17,945 nucleotides of DNA, from assembly GCA_003023535.1 (NCBI GenBank), contig PXSC01000058.1:1-17945 (forward strand). The letters run 5' to 3'. The stretch is from Halobacteriales archaeon QS_9_70_65. Its GTDB lineage: Archaea; Halobacteriota; Halobacteria; Halobacteriales; Haloarculaceae. The translations under genes were made by a program, and so were the position numbers. The notes under the pieces were generated by a model. It saw only the letters and a list, made by a program, of their open reading frames with translations. It did no database searches and had not been told where the DNA came from. Of the stretch, positions 1 through 7,037 are shown in pieces (the stretch's first letter is position 1; each line of letters opens with the position of its first letter).

Positions 1-108
1 CTCGACGCGGTCGCCGTCGGGGTCGACCCGCTCGCCGCCGAGGTTCTCGAGGTAGTCGGCCGCCAGCCGCTTGGAGATGCCGCGGTACTCCTTTCTCCGT
101 CGCATCAT
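1..108 (-). CDS. N-terminal part of a small conserved protein downstream of a MoaD-like gene (partial)
   Basis: Only the first 36 codons are inside the window; the gene runs off the left edge. It begins Met-Met-Arg-Arg-Arg-Lys and continues with a basic helix-like stretch (ISKRLAADYLENLGGE). Its start codon overlaps the stop of the upstream MoaD-like gene as ATGA, so the two are almost certainly translationally coupled. The second Met codon (103-105) is an equally possible start. From memory of haloarchaeal genomes, a short protein with a similar N-terminus often follows a MoaD-like gene and is annotated as a MoaD-related C-terminal-domain protein. That assignment rests on a fragment and is weak; function is otherwise unknown. 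Confidence 0.6.
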   Translation of the reverse strand, partial: MMRRRKEYRGISKRLAADYLENLGGERVDPDGDRVE

Positions 109-401
109 CCGCCGGCCACCGGCGGAAAGACGCTCAGCCGGTCGCCGTCCTCCAGCGCCGTCTCGGTGCCCGACAGGTGGACGACCTCCCGGCCGTTCCG
201 CAGAACGCTCAGCTGCGGCCGGATGTCGCCGTCGTCGTCGAGCAGCTCGCCCTCCAGATCCGGGTGGTCGGCCTCCAGCGCCGCGAGGACGCCCCCGACG
301 GTCGCGTCGGCGTCGACCTCGCGGGCGACCTCCTTCTGGCCGACGGCCGCCCGGAACGTCGCGAAGAACCGCAGCTCCAGTTCCGGCTCCGGCTCCGTCA
401 T
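105..401 (-). CDS. MoaD/ThiS-family ubiquitin-like sulfur carrier (SAMP-like)
   Basis: This 98-residue protein has the beta-grasp pattern of MoaD and haloarchaeal SAMPs: an N-terminal strand (LRFFATFRAAVG), a central helix (TVGGVLAALEADHPDL), the strand SVLRNGREVVHL, and a C-terminal FPPVAGG ending in the diglycine (residues 97-98) that is adenylated by an E1-like enzyme. In the family the GG end carries sulfur as thiocarboxylate for molybdopterin or tRNA thiolation, or is conjugated to lysines. The sequence does not show which role applies. The Met start at 401 overlaps the stop of the upstream gene as ATGA, and the stop overlaps the next start in the same way, giving a three-gene operon. 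Length is normal for the family. Confidence 0.88.
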   Translation of the reverse strand: MTEPEPELELRFFATFRAAVGQKEVAREVDADATVGGVLAALEADHPDLEGELLDDDGDIRPQLSVLRNGREVVHLSGTETALEDGDRLSVFPPVAGG

Positions 402-784
402 AGATCCGACAGCCGGATGCCGTCGTCGACGAGCCGGAAGTTGCGCTCGCGGTCCAGCTGCGTCGCGAGCCACTCGTAATCGTACAGCTGGGCGACGAGG
501 TCCGCGTAGAGGTTCCGCCAGGCGATGGCGTAGATGGGCGACTGCCCCCACGCCCGGAGTTCGGGGACGAACTCGTCGAAGCGCTCGCTGCGCGCCTCGA
601 GGTGTTCGATGACGTCGAGAACCCCCTTCGCGGCCTCGGCGTCGTCGTCGGCCGTCTCGACGTGGTGGTTGACGCGCTCGTTGAACCCCTCGACCGCGCG
701 CTGCATGTCCCGGGCGGCCGCCGACCCCTCCTCGGGCAGCGACTCCAGGAGCGGCTCGGGAACGCCGAGCGAAATCTCGTCCAT
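398..784 (-). CDS. Conserved haloarchaeal protein of unknown function, first gene of the MoaD operon
   Basis: This is a 128-residue acidic, mostly helical soluble protein. I do not recognise a domain; there is no signal peptide, membrane segment or cysteine motif. The central part (FNERVNHHVETADDDAEAAK) and the C-terminal part (IYAIAWRNLYADLVAQLYDY) look like amphipathic helices. An ATG five codons upstream (799) is possible, but the start at 784 is preferred because a T-rich promoter box (TTTTTACC on the minus strand) is centred about 27 nt before it, as expected for a leaderless mRNA. Its stop overlaps the MoaD-like start by ATGA, so it is probably co-expressed and may serve the sulfur-carrier pathway; that is inference. 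Confidence 0.75.
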   Translation of the reverse strand: MDEISLGVPEPLLESLPEEGSAAARDMQRAVEGFNERVNHHVETADDDAEAAKGVLDVIEHLEARSERFDEFVPELRAWGQSPIYAIAWRNLYADLVAQLYDYEWLATQLDRERNFRLVDDGIRLSDL

Positions 785-805
785 GCCTGACGGTAGCACC
801 GAGCG

Positions 806-813
806 GGTAAAAA
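806..813 (-). promoter_or_regulatory. TATA-like box of the MoaD operon
   Basis: The minus strand reads TTTTTACC in a G+C-rich setting, centred about 27 nt before the ATG at 784. That spacing suits a leaderless haloarchaeal transcript. Confidence 0.5.
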
Positions 814-840
814 GCTGGCCGGAGCTTGCACGGTACTGTT

Positions 841-893
841 CGTTCGAAGACTCGCCCGATGTGTTCGTCGAGCAGAATCTGCCCGCCGGTCAC
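841..893 (-). pseudogene. Remnant of a DUF5615 (PIN-like) toxin
   Basis: Starting with a GTG at 893 that overlaps the restored stop of the DUF433 relic (GTGA), the minus strand encodes the start of a DUF5615 Mut7-C/PIN-like toxin: residues reading GGQILLDEHIGRVFER. The LLDEH motif, with its active-site Asp, is characteristic of that family. Similarity stops abruptly near 841, where the sequence changes into the promoter region of the next gene. Only about 17 of the usual 100 or more residues remain, so the toxin is not functional. Its position right after a DUF433 gene is the standard order for this TA pair. Seen directly: motif and overlap; family naming is from knowledge of haloarchaeal DUF433/DUF5615 pairs. 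Confidence 0.6.
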
Positions 894-1164
894 TGTACGG
901 TTTCTTGGGTCGCAGCGACGACTCCCGGACGCGCTCGAATGCTGTTTCGTTCTCGGCTTCGAGTTCGCGCATCTCGTCGAGATGCTCGTAGTAGTACGCA
1001 AGCGCCTCGTACACATCTGTAAGCGGCACGTCGAACTGGTCTGCGACGTGTGCCGGGGACCGCCGGCCGTCGACCACCCGTGCGGCGACGTGGCGAACAC
1101 CGGTTCGTGTTCCGTCGATTCGGGACTCGCCGCCGAGTACCTCCTCGTCACGGGTGATGCTCAG
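890..1164 (-). pseudogene. DUF433-family antitoxin relic (start codon lost, one-base frameshift)
   Basis: The minus strand encodes a clear DUF433 protein: SITRDEEVLGGESRIDGTRTGV, then a helix-turn-helix-like part (SPAHVADQFDVPLTDVYEALAYYYEHLDEM) and ELEAENETAFERVRESSLRPK. The codon where Met is expected is CTG (1162-1164), and an in-frame TAA lies upstream with no ATG, GTG or TTG between. After RPK the frame is open into unrelated sequence, but adding one base near 900-907 gives a normal ending E-T-V-Q-stop with TGA at 890-892, overlapping the toxin start. The length of 275 nt (3n+2) agrees with one lost base. DUF433 proteins neutralise DUF5615 toxins; here both genes look decayed. Rare CTG initiation cannot be excluded. 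Confidence 0.7.
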
Positions 1165-1261
1165 GGGTAGTGTAAGCGCTCTCGTCGGTTATCCTTTTCC
1201 GGCAACCCGTCCGTCGTGTTTAGTTACGCGAGAGCCGGCCGGTCAGCCGATGTCGGGGGGA

Positions 1262-1431
1262 CCTCGAACGGGGCCGACCGCTCGCGAAGCGAGCCGACGC
1301 AAGCACGGCCGCAGGCCGCGCGTTGCGAGGCCGAACGAGCACAGCGAGGGAGGCCTCGAGGTGGAGCGGCGACCGTAGGGAACCGCGGAGCACAGCGAGG
1401 CGCAGCCCGCGAGCGAGAGGGGGCGTTCGGA
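1262..1431 (+). repeat. Intergenic repeat family 2, copy a (long form)
   Basis: This G+C-rich stretch lies in the 356-bp gap 1165-1520, between the TA relic and the arcS stop. It starts with a 19-nt block (1262-1280) that recurs exactly in inverse orientation at 16381-16399, and further blocks also match the inverse strand there (CGGCCGC, GGCCGCGCG, AGCGAGAGG, GCGTTCGGA). Compared with that copy it carries about 85 extra nt in its second half. It includes two triloop palindromes: stem GCTCGC with loop GAA (1280-1294) and stem CGGCC with loop GCA (1306-1318). No convincing protein is encoded. The remaining part, 1432-1520, is more A/T-rich and holds nothing I recognise. Confidence 0.6.
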
Positions 1432-1520
1432 CATGTCACCGTTACCGCCGAAATACGCTAATCACTTCTCACTAAACACGACCGACCCGCCACCACTACT
1501 CGGCACGATGGCTCCGAGGT

Positions 1521-3275
1521 CTACCGCTCCTCGCAGTGTCGGACGTCGACGGCGACGCCGCGGGAGCTTTCGACCATCGCCGCGCCGTGGCAGGCGGCCC
1601 GTCCGACCGCGAAGGCGTCGGGTCCCTCGACGACCACCTCGTCGCCGGGCCGGATGGCGTCGTCGGCGTCGACGACGCCCGGCGCCAGCACGCTGCCGCT
1701 CGGGACGAAATCGCCGATCCCGACCCGCTTGGTCGGGGCGTCGCTGTCGGCCCAGGTGCGGGCGCCGGCCGGCGTCAGCGACAGCGTGCCGTACTCGGGG
1801 ACCATCGCCGCCAGCTGCGTTCCGTCGCCGTCCAGGACGCGGAGCTTCGGGTACCGGCCCTCCGTCCGGGCGTTGGGGCCGAACACGTCGTCGCCGGCGC
1901 CCGGCCCGAACTGGAAGTCGGCGATGGCCCGCACCGTCGCGGCCTCCCGCTCGCTTTTGTAGTAGCCGTCGTGGCCTTCGAGGGCGGCGTCGAGGGCCGC
2001 CAGGGACTCGTCGGTCGTCGGGTGGTCGACGACGGTGTACTCGAAGTCGACGTCCGTCGCCGCCGCGGCGCGCTCGCAGATCTCGCGGTACCCGCCCTCC
2101 GGGACGTGGGCGATACGGCGGTCGTAGTCGGCCCGCTCGAGGTATCGCCGGAGGACGCTTGCGACGAACTCGGTTTCGGTCTCGGTCCACCGCCCGGTGA
2201 CGACGCTGTCGTAGTGCTGGGCGGGGTAGGTCGTCTCCAACTCGTTCGGGACGACGCCGATCGGCGAGGTCATCGAGACGACGTGCCCGCGGTAGCCGAT
2301 CGCCCGGGCGAACTGCTCGTGGCTCCGAGAGTCGCTGTAGGGCTTGCGGGCCGCACACGGCAGCAGCACCAGCGGCGCCTCCAGCCGGCGGCGGTAGCGC
2401 GACGTCACCCGGTCGGCGAACCGCTGAATCTCGGCCCGCCGGAGCGCGTCGTCGGTCGACGCCAGCAGCTCCGCCCGACGGAACACCGGCGTCCGCGTCT
2501 CGACGTAGCCGTACCGCCGGTCGAGCCGTCGGAGCGTCGCCGTCAGCCACGCCTCGAAGCGGGCCTGACCCTCGACGTAGTCCCGCAGCCGGCCGTCGGC
2601 GATCCGCCCGCGGACCCGCGCCAGCTCCGCTCGCAGGACGTTGGCGTTGTGGTCGGCGCAGTCCTCCCGTGCGAACGACGCGACCGGCCCGCGGCAGGCC
2701 TCGCAGGCGCAGGGCAGCTCCTCGAGGTCCTCGAGGAACGCCTCGCCGTCGGTCGTGAGGTAGAACCCCTCGAGGCCGCGGGCCCGGACGCGGGTCTCGT
2801 CGAGCAGGTCGACGCCGGCGTAGATCAGCGTCGCCGCGTTGGCCGGCGTGGCGACGCCGGGCAGGTACAGCGCCGTGTCGTCCGGCACCGCTTCGCGAAC
2901 GGTGACGACGGCGTCAACGAACGCCTCCGCGTGGCCGACGTAGCCGGTCGCGCCGGCCAGAACGTAGGCGTCGGCGCCGTGATCGGCGGCGGTCGCCGGC
3001 GAGACGACGACCGCACTGGGGGCGTCGACGTCCGGCGGGTCGGGGGCGAAGGCGTCGGCGACGGGCCGCTCGGTCCCCGGCGGCAGCGCCCGGTGCGGCA
3101 GCACCGTCAGCGTCGTCTCGTCGCCCTCGGGCGCCGACCGCTCCTCGGGCCAGCGGCTGCCGGCGTCCTCGACGACGTCGTCGACGACCGCCGGCGTCGC
3201 GACCGGGTCGGCGAGCCGCAGTTCGCCGCGCCGCGCCGCCGCGTCGCGGGCGCCGACCTCGAAGTAGTCGGTCAT
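1521..3275 (-). CDS. arcS: Archaeosine synthase ArcS (TgtA2)
   Basis: This 584-residue protein makes archaeosine (G+) at position 15 of archaeal tRNAs by acting on the preQ0 base inserted by TgtA. It contains a degenerate TGT-like N-terminal half (about 1-240) with zinc ligands C189, C191, C194 and probably H209, then the ArcS-specific core with the signature PC-x3-KPY-x2-S-x2-H at 306-319 (here PCAARKPYSDSRSH), and a C-terminal PUA RNA-binding domain (about 508-582). Length is normal for haloarchaeal ArcS. The Met at 3275 is chosen because a minus-strand box CAGTTACCC (3296-3304) sits about 25 nt upstream and the longer reading frame upstream is arginine-rich non-coding sequence. It is divergent from deoC with an 83-nt shared promoter region. 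Nothing in the sequence suggests inactivation. Confidence 0.92.
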   Translation of the reverse strand: MTDYFEVGARDAAARRGELRLADPVATPAVVDDVVEDAGSRWPEERSAPEGDETTLTVLPHRALPPGTERPVADAFAPDPPDVDAPSAVVVSPATAADHGADAYVLAGATGYVGHAEAFVDAVVTVREAVPDDTALYLPGVATPANAATLIYAGVDLLDETRVRARGLEGFYLTTDGEAFLEDLEELPCACEACRGPVASFAREDCADHNANVLRAELARVRGRIADGRLRDYVEGQARFEAWLTATLRRLDRRYGYVETRTPVFRRAELLASTDDALRRAEIQRFADRVTSRYRRRLEAPLVLLPCAARKPYSDSRSHEQFARAIGYRGHVVSMTSPIGVVPNELETTYPAQHYDSVVTGRWTETETEFVASVLRRYLERADYDRRIAHVPEGGYREICERAAAATDVDFEYTVVDHPTTDESLAALDAALEGHDGYYKSEREAATVRAIADFQFGPGAGDDVFGPNARTEGRYPKLRVLDGDGTQLAAMVPEYGTLSLTPAGARTWADSDAPTKRVGIGDFVPSGSVLAPGVVDADDAIRPGDEVVVEGPDAFAVGRAACHGAAMVESSRGVAVDVRHCEER

Positions 3276-3329
3276 GTCCCTCCCTTCGGGGCGGCGGGTA
3301 ACTGTCCGTCGGTTCCGCGCCGCGGCGGC

Positions 3330-3335
3330 TTTATC
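3330..3335 (+). promoter_or_regulatory. TATA-like box of deoC
   Basis: TTTATC lies in a G+C-rich surround, centred about 27 nt before the deoC ATG at 3359. This indicates leaderless transcription. The divergent arcS box is at 3296-3304, so the two promoters are back to back. Confidence 0.55.
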
Positions 3336-3358
3336 CCCCGGCGCCGCGAGAACGGTAC

Positions 3359-4003
3359 ATGGACCGCGCCGAGCTCGCCGGCCGGGTCGACCACACCGTC
3401 TTGGGGCCGGAGACGACGCCCGACGACGTCCGGACGGTCGTCGAAACCGCCGCCGACCGCGGGATGAACGCCTGCGTGCCGCCGTGTCACGTCCCCCTGG
3501 CCGCCGAGACGGCACCCGAGGTCACGATCGTCACCGTCTGTGGCTTTCCCCACGGCCAGGCGGCGCCGGCGATCAAAGAGACCGAGGCCGAGCGGGCCTG
3601 GCGGGACGGCGCCGACGAGATCGACGTCGTCGTCAACGTCGGCCGGCTGCGCGCCGGCGACCACGAGGCCGTCCGCGAGGAACTGGAATGCGTCGTCGCC
3701 GCGGTGCCGGTCCCGGTGAAGGTCATCGTCGAGGCGCCGCTGCTGTCGGAGTCGGAGCTGCGGACCGTCTGCGAACTGGCCGCCGACGCCGACGCCGACT
3801 ACGTCAAGACCGCGACCGGGTTCGCCGATGGCGGCGCCGAGGTCGCCGACGTCGAGGTGATGAGCGAGTACCTACCGGTGAAGGCCAGCGGCGGAATCGG
3901 GAGCTTCGAGGCCGCCGTCGAGATGCTGGCGGCCGGCGCCGACCGCATCGGCGCCTCCTCGGGCGCCGCCATCGTCGAGGGATACGACGCCGGGGCGTTC
4001 TGA
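3359..4003 (+). CDS. deoC: Deoxyribose-phosphate aldolase
   Basis: This 214-residue TIM-barrel enzyme cleaves 2-deoxy-D-ribose 5-phosphate into glyceraldehyde 3-phosphate and acetaldehyde, the last step of deoxynucleoside salvage. Visible signatures are the D-x-V-V-N-x-G strand ([12 protein letters not shown], about 86-97), the strand KVIVEAPLL, the Schiff-base lysine K150 in [11 protein letters not shown], and the second conserved lysine K175 in VKASGGI. Length is typical of the short archaeal form. The ATG at 3359 is supported by the box at 3330-3335. It is divergent from arcS and precedes the methylthiotransferase gene by 74 nt; no functional link with these tRNA genes is obvious. Confidence 0.93.
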   Translation: MDRAELAGRVDHTVLGPETTPDDVRTVVETAADRGMNACVPPCHVPLAAETAPEVTIVTVCGFPHGQAAPAIKETEAERAWRDGADEIDVVVNVGRLRAGDHEAVREELECVVAAVPVPVKVIVEAPLLSESELRTVCELAADADADYVKTATGFADGGAEVADVEVMSEYLPVKASGGIGSFEAAVEMLAAGADRIGASSGAAIVEGYDAGAF

Positions 4004-4077
4004 CCGGCGGGGTATTTTCGGCGTCTCACCCCGAAACGTCGCTCTTTTGCCCGCCCGCGCACAACAACCGAACGTCG

Positions 4078-5322
4078 ATGGCCACATACCACATCGAGAC
4101 GTACGGCTGTACGTCCAACCGGGGTGAGAGCCGGCAGATCGAGCGGAAGCTCCGCGACGCGGGACACCACCGGGTCGACGGCCCCGGGAAAGCCGACGTG
4201 GCCATCCTCAACACCTGCACCGTCGTCGAGAAGACCGAGCGGAACATGCTGCGGCGGGCCGAGGAACTGGAGTCGGAGACGGCCGACCTCATCGTCACCG
4301 GCTGTATGGCGCTGGCCCAGGGCGAGCAGTTCGACGGCCTCGACGTCCAGGTGTTGCACTGGGAGGACGTCCCCGAGGCCGTCACCAACGGCGAGTGTCC
4401 GACGACGACGCCCGACGCCGAGCCGGTGCTGGACGGCGTCGTCGGCATCCTCCCCATCGCCCGCGGCTGCATGTCCAACTGCTCGTACTGCATCACGAAG
4501 TTCGCCACGGGCCGGGTGGACTCCCCGCCGATCGAGGAGAACGTCCGGAAGGCGGAGGCGCTGGTCCACGCCGGCGCGAAGGAGCTGCGCGTCACCGGCC
4601 AGGACACCGGCGTCTACGGCTGGGACGACGGCGAGCGGAAGCTGCCGGAGCTCTTGGACCGGATCTGCGACATCGACGGCGACTTCCGGGTCCGACTGGG
4701 AATGGCGAACCCCGGCGGCGTCCACGGCATCCACGAGGAGCTGGCCGACGTCTTCGCGGAAAACGAGAAGCTGTACAACTTCGTTCACGCGCCGGTGCAG
4801 TCCGGCAGCGACGAGGTGCTCGAGGAGATGCGCCGCCAGCACCGCGTCGGGAAGTTCCGCGAGGTCGTCGCGGCCTTCGACGACCGCCTCGAACACTGGA
4901 CGCTGTCGACGGACTTCATCGTCGGCTTCCCGACCGAAACCGAGGCCGACCACCGCAGGTCGATGGAGCTGCTGGCGGAGATCCGCCCCGAGAAGATCAA
5001 CGTCACGCGGTTCTCCAAGCGACCCGGCACCGACGCCGCCGACATGAAGGGCCTCGGCGGGACGATCAAGAAGGAACGGTCCTCGGAGATGACGGACCTG
5101 AAGATGGAGGTCTGTCGGGAGGCCCACGCCGCGATGGTCGGCGACGTCCGCGAGGTGTTGGTCGTCGAGGAGGGCACCGGCGACTCGGTGAAGTGCCGCG
5201 ACCCCGCCTACCGGCAGGTGATCGTCACCGACGCCGACGCCAAGGGCGTCGAGGTCGGCGACCTCCTCGAGGTCGAGGTGACGGCCAACGAGACGGTCTA
5301 CTGCTTCGGCGAGCCGGTGTAG
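4078..5322 (+). CDS. mtaB: tRNA t6A37 methylthiotransferase, archaeal/eukaryotic MtaB type (radical SAM)
   Basis: This 414-residue radical-SAM enzyme converts N6-threonylcarbamoyladenosine at tRNA position 37 to its 2-methylthio derivative. The order is typical: an N-terminal MTTase domain with cluster ligands C11 (TYGCTSN), C47 (LNTCTVV) and C76 (VTGCMA); the radical-SAM motif C131-x3-C135-x2-C138 in RGCMSNCSYC; a barrel with PVQSGS and STDFIVGFPTET; and a C-terminal TRAM RNA-binding domain (about 350-412). The short length and the motif spacing point to the archaeal e-MtaB/CDKAL1 branch rather than bacterial MiaB or RimO. The ATG at 4078 gives the normal family start; the best promoter candidate is the T-run near 4043-4049. 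The symbol follows the functional name; haloarchaeal databases may use another. Confidence 0.9.
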   Translation: MATYHIETYGCTSNRGESRQIERKLRDAGHHRVDGPGKADVAILNTCTVVEKTERNMLRRAEELESETADLIVTGCMALAQGEQFDGLDVQVLHWEDVPEAVTNGECPTTTPDAEPVLDGVVGILPIARGCMSNCSYCITKFATGRVDSPPIEENVRKAEALVHAGAKELRVTGQDTGVYGWDDGERKLPELLDRICDIDGDFRVRLGMANPGGVHGIHEELADVFAENEKLYNFVHAPVQSGSDEVLEEMRRQHRVGKFREVVAAFDDRLEHWTLSTDFIVGFPTETEADHRRSMELLAEIRPEKINVTRFSKRPGTDAADMKGLGGTIKKERSSEMTDLKMEVCREAHAAMVGDVREVLVVEEGTGDSVKCRDPAYRQVIVTDADAKGVEVGDLLEVEVTANETVYCFGEPV

Positions 5323-5360
5323 TCGTCCGACTTATGTCGCTGCTGCCCGAAACTCGGGAC

Positions 5361-5582
5361 ATGAGCGATACGGCAGCGACCGACCATCGGAATGCCGCCG
5401 TCGCCTTCGCTGACGCCGTCCGCTCGGCGCATCCCGATACCGTCGAGACGGTGCTTCTCTTCGGGAGCACCGCTCGCGGTGAAACTCGTGGACGGGACTC
5501 GGACGTGGACCTGTTCGTCGTCGTCGACGAGCGGGAATCGACCCCGATAGCGGACTTTCGGGACCTCGCGGGAGGACGGTGA
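5361..5582 (+). CDS. Minimal nucleotidyltransferase (MNT) of an MNT/HEPN pair, C-terminally truncated
   Basis: The 73 residues contain the start of a polymerase-beta-like fold: VLLFGSTARG (GS at 35-36) and DSDVDLFVV (D48 and D50, metal ligands). Intact haloarchaeal relatives run to about 100-120 residues and include a third acidic residue and a C-terminal helix. Here the protein ends shortly after ADFRDLAGGR, so that part is missing, probably by deletion joining the middle to the last codons. In the family, MNT acts as antitoxin by adding nucleotides (AMP) to its HEPN toxin partner. The start at 5361 fits a CTTATG box at 5331-5336; an in-frame ATG at 5334 lies inside that box. Codons are less G+C-biased than in the neighbours, suggesting acquisition. 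Confidence 0.65.
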   Translation: MSDTAATDHRNAAVAFADAVRSAHPDTVETVLLFGSTARGETRGRDSDVDLFVVVDERESTPIADFRDLAGGR

Positions 5583-5588
5583 GCGACT

Positions 5589-5978
5589 GTGACCGACGAC
5601 GCGGTCAAGGCTGAACTCGATGCCGCGGCCGAGGCCCTGGCGGACGCCCGCGTGCTCGGTGACGGTGGTGGGAGCGACGCGGCGGTCGCCAATCGACTGT
5701 ACTACGCGTGTTTCCACGCTGCGAGGGCTACTCTGTACGAGCACGGCGGAGTGGCTGGTTCACACGCCCGCGTCATCTCACGTTTCGGGGAGATAGTCAT
5801 CTCAGAGGGGCGGCTCGATTCGAAACACGGTCGCACTCTCAACGAACTCTATCAGCAGCGAGAAGAGGCCGATTACTCGCCGGCTGAAGCCGACATCGAT
5901 GTCGGAGAATCGTTCGACGATGCAGAGGCATTTGTCAACGCTGTTCGAGGCCTGCTCGGTACGGACAGGCCCGACTGA
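5589..5978 (+). CDS. HEPN-domain protein (UPF0332-like), putative toxin
   Basis: This 129-residue helical protein carries the HEPN signature of the UPF0332 type: RLYYACFHAARATLY (36-50) and LNELYQQREEADY (84-96). HEPN proteins paired with MNTs are mostly ribonuclease toxins. I cannot point with confidence to the catalytic R-x4-6-H pair in this subgroup. The GTG start at 5589 lies 6 nt after the stop of the truncated MNT, which is the usual gene order. Base use is visibly less G+C-rich than in flanking housekeeping genes (for example GAT, CAT and GCT codons), consistent with mobile TA modules. Because the MNT is shortened, the state of this toxin (tolerated, inactive, or controlled by another MNT) is open. 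Confidence 0.78.
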   Translation: MTDDAVKAELDAAAEALADARVLGDGGGSDAAVANRLYYACFHAARATLYEHGGVAGSHARVISRFGEIVISEGRLDSKHGRTLNELYQQREEADYSPAEADIDVGESFDDAEAFVNAVRGLLGTDRPD

Positions 5979-6035
5979 ACAGCTCCACGACGGCGATATC
6001 TTTCCCGTTCTCGAACTCGCGGGGACCGACCGGCG

Positions 6036-6977
6036 TCATCGGCCCTTCGACGGGTTACCGGCGTCCTCCCACTCGCCGATGCCGGCCGGGTCGAGATGGA
6101 GGTGGACGTCGCCGACGTCGTCCATCGCGAACAGCGCCTCGACCAGCTCCGTTTCGATGTCGTGGGCCTCCACGAGCGTCAGCTCGCCGTCGACCTCGAC
6201 GTGGGCCTCGACCTCGAGGTCGGTGCCGTCGTAGAAGACGACGGCGTCGTGGACGCCCTCGACGTGGGGGTGGTCGCAGAGCGTCTCGATGACGCGCCCG
6301 CGTTCGGCCTCCGAGGGGGCGGCGCCGACGAGATACGAGACGTTTTCGCGGCCGATCTCGACGCCCTGGTGGACGACGAGCAGGCTGACGACGGCGCCGG
6401 CGCCGGCGTCCAGGAGCGGGTAGCCGAGAAGGGCGCCGGCGACGCCGACCAGCGCCGCCGCCGAGGTGTAGATGTCGTTGAGACAATCGACGGCCAGCGC
6501 CGACAGCGCCGCCGACTCGACGCTCGCGTTCACCCGCCTCGTGTACCGGTACAGCAGGTACATATCGAGCATCGAAAACAGCAGGGCGCCGACCAGCAGC
6601 GGGCTCGTCTCCACCGAGGGGACGCCGAAGAGGCTCTCGGCGGAGCGATACAGCAGCGACAGCCCCAACAGTACGACGACGGTGCCGACGAACAGCGCCG
6701 CCAGCGGCTCGACGCGCTGGTGGCCGTGGGGATGGGCTTCGTCGGGGTCGGCGTAGACGCTACGGCCCCACGTCAGCACGACGCCGCTGGCGACGAGGTC
6801 GCCGACGGAGTGGGCGGCGTCGGCCAGCAGCGCGACGGAGCCGAACGCAAAGCCGACGCCGGCCTCGACGGCGATCTTCGCGGCGTTGCCGACGACGTTG
6901 ACGGCGCTGGCGCGGGTGAACCCCCGCCGGGCGGCGTCCGTCTCGAGGCCGGCCTCCGTCACCGCGGCGTCGCTCAT
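6036..6977 (-). CDS. Cation diffusion facilitator (CDF) family metal exporter
   Basis: This 313-residue membrane protein belongs to the CDF family, exporting divalent metal ions by proton or cation antiport. Six membrane segments are visible between about 22 and 210, followed by a cytoplasmic ferredoxin-like domain (about 215-300) rich in acidic and His residues. The transport-site residues are H56 and D60 in TM2 (AHSVGD) and D163 and D167 in TM5 (VDCLND). Zn/Cd exporters of the FieF type have D/D plus H/D, so this arrangement (H/D plus D/D) is swapped and leaves the metal open. A His-rich loop (HPHGHQ, 81-86) is present. The Met at 6977 is chosen over 6998 because of the box at 7001-7008. 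It converges on the HEPN gene with a 57-nt gap. Confidence 0.88.
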   Translation of the reverse strand: MSDAAVTEAGLETDAARRGFTRASAVNVVGNAAKIAVEAGVGFAFGSVALLADAAHSVGDLVASGVVLTWGRSVYADPDEAHPHGHQRVEPLAALFVGTVVVLLGLSLLYRSAESLFGVPSVETSPLLVGALLFSMLDMYLLYRYTRRVNASVESAALSALAVDCLNDIYTSAAALVGVAGALLGYPLLDAGAGAVVSLLVVHQGVEIGRENVSYLVGAAPSEAERGRVIETLCDHPHVEGVHDAVVFYDGTDLEVEAHVEVDGELTLVEAHDIETELVEALFAMDDVGDVHLHLDPAGIGEWEDAGNPSKGR

Positions 6978-7000
6978 CGCTCCTACTAGCGGAACCATCC

Positions 7001-7008
7001 GGTTAAGC
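7001..7008 (-). promoter_or_regulatory. TATA-like box of the CDF gene
   Basis: The minus strand reads GCTTAACC, centred about 27 nt before the Met codon at 6977. This supports leaderless transcription from that start instead of the upstream ATG at 6998. Confidence 0.5.
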
Positions 7009-7037
7009 GGTAGGATTGGGCCGTAGAGCCGGCGCAG

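Noticed and set aside
1216..1461. Small open frames across repeat family 2 copy a
   Set aside because: Frames on both strands are equally open and low in complexity, as expected from G+C-rich repeats.
1536..3467. A 643-codon plus-strand frame opposite arcS
   Set aside because: Same shadow effect; ArcS has its signature motif and PUA domain, this frame has none.
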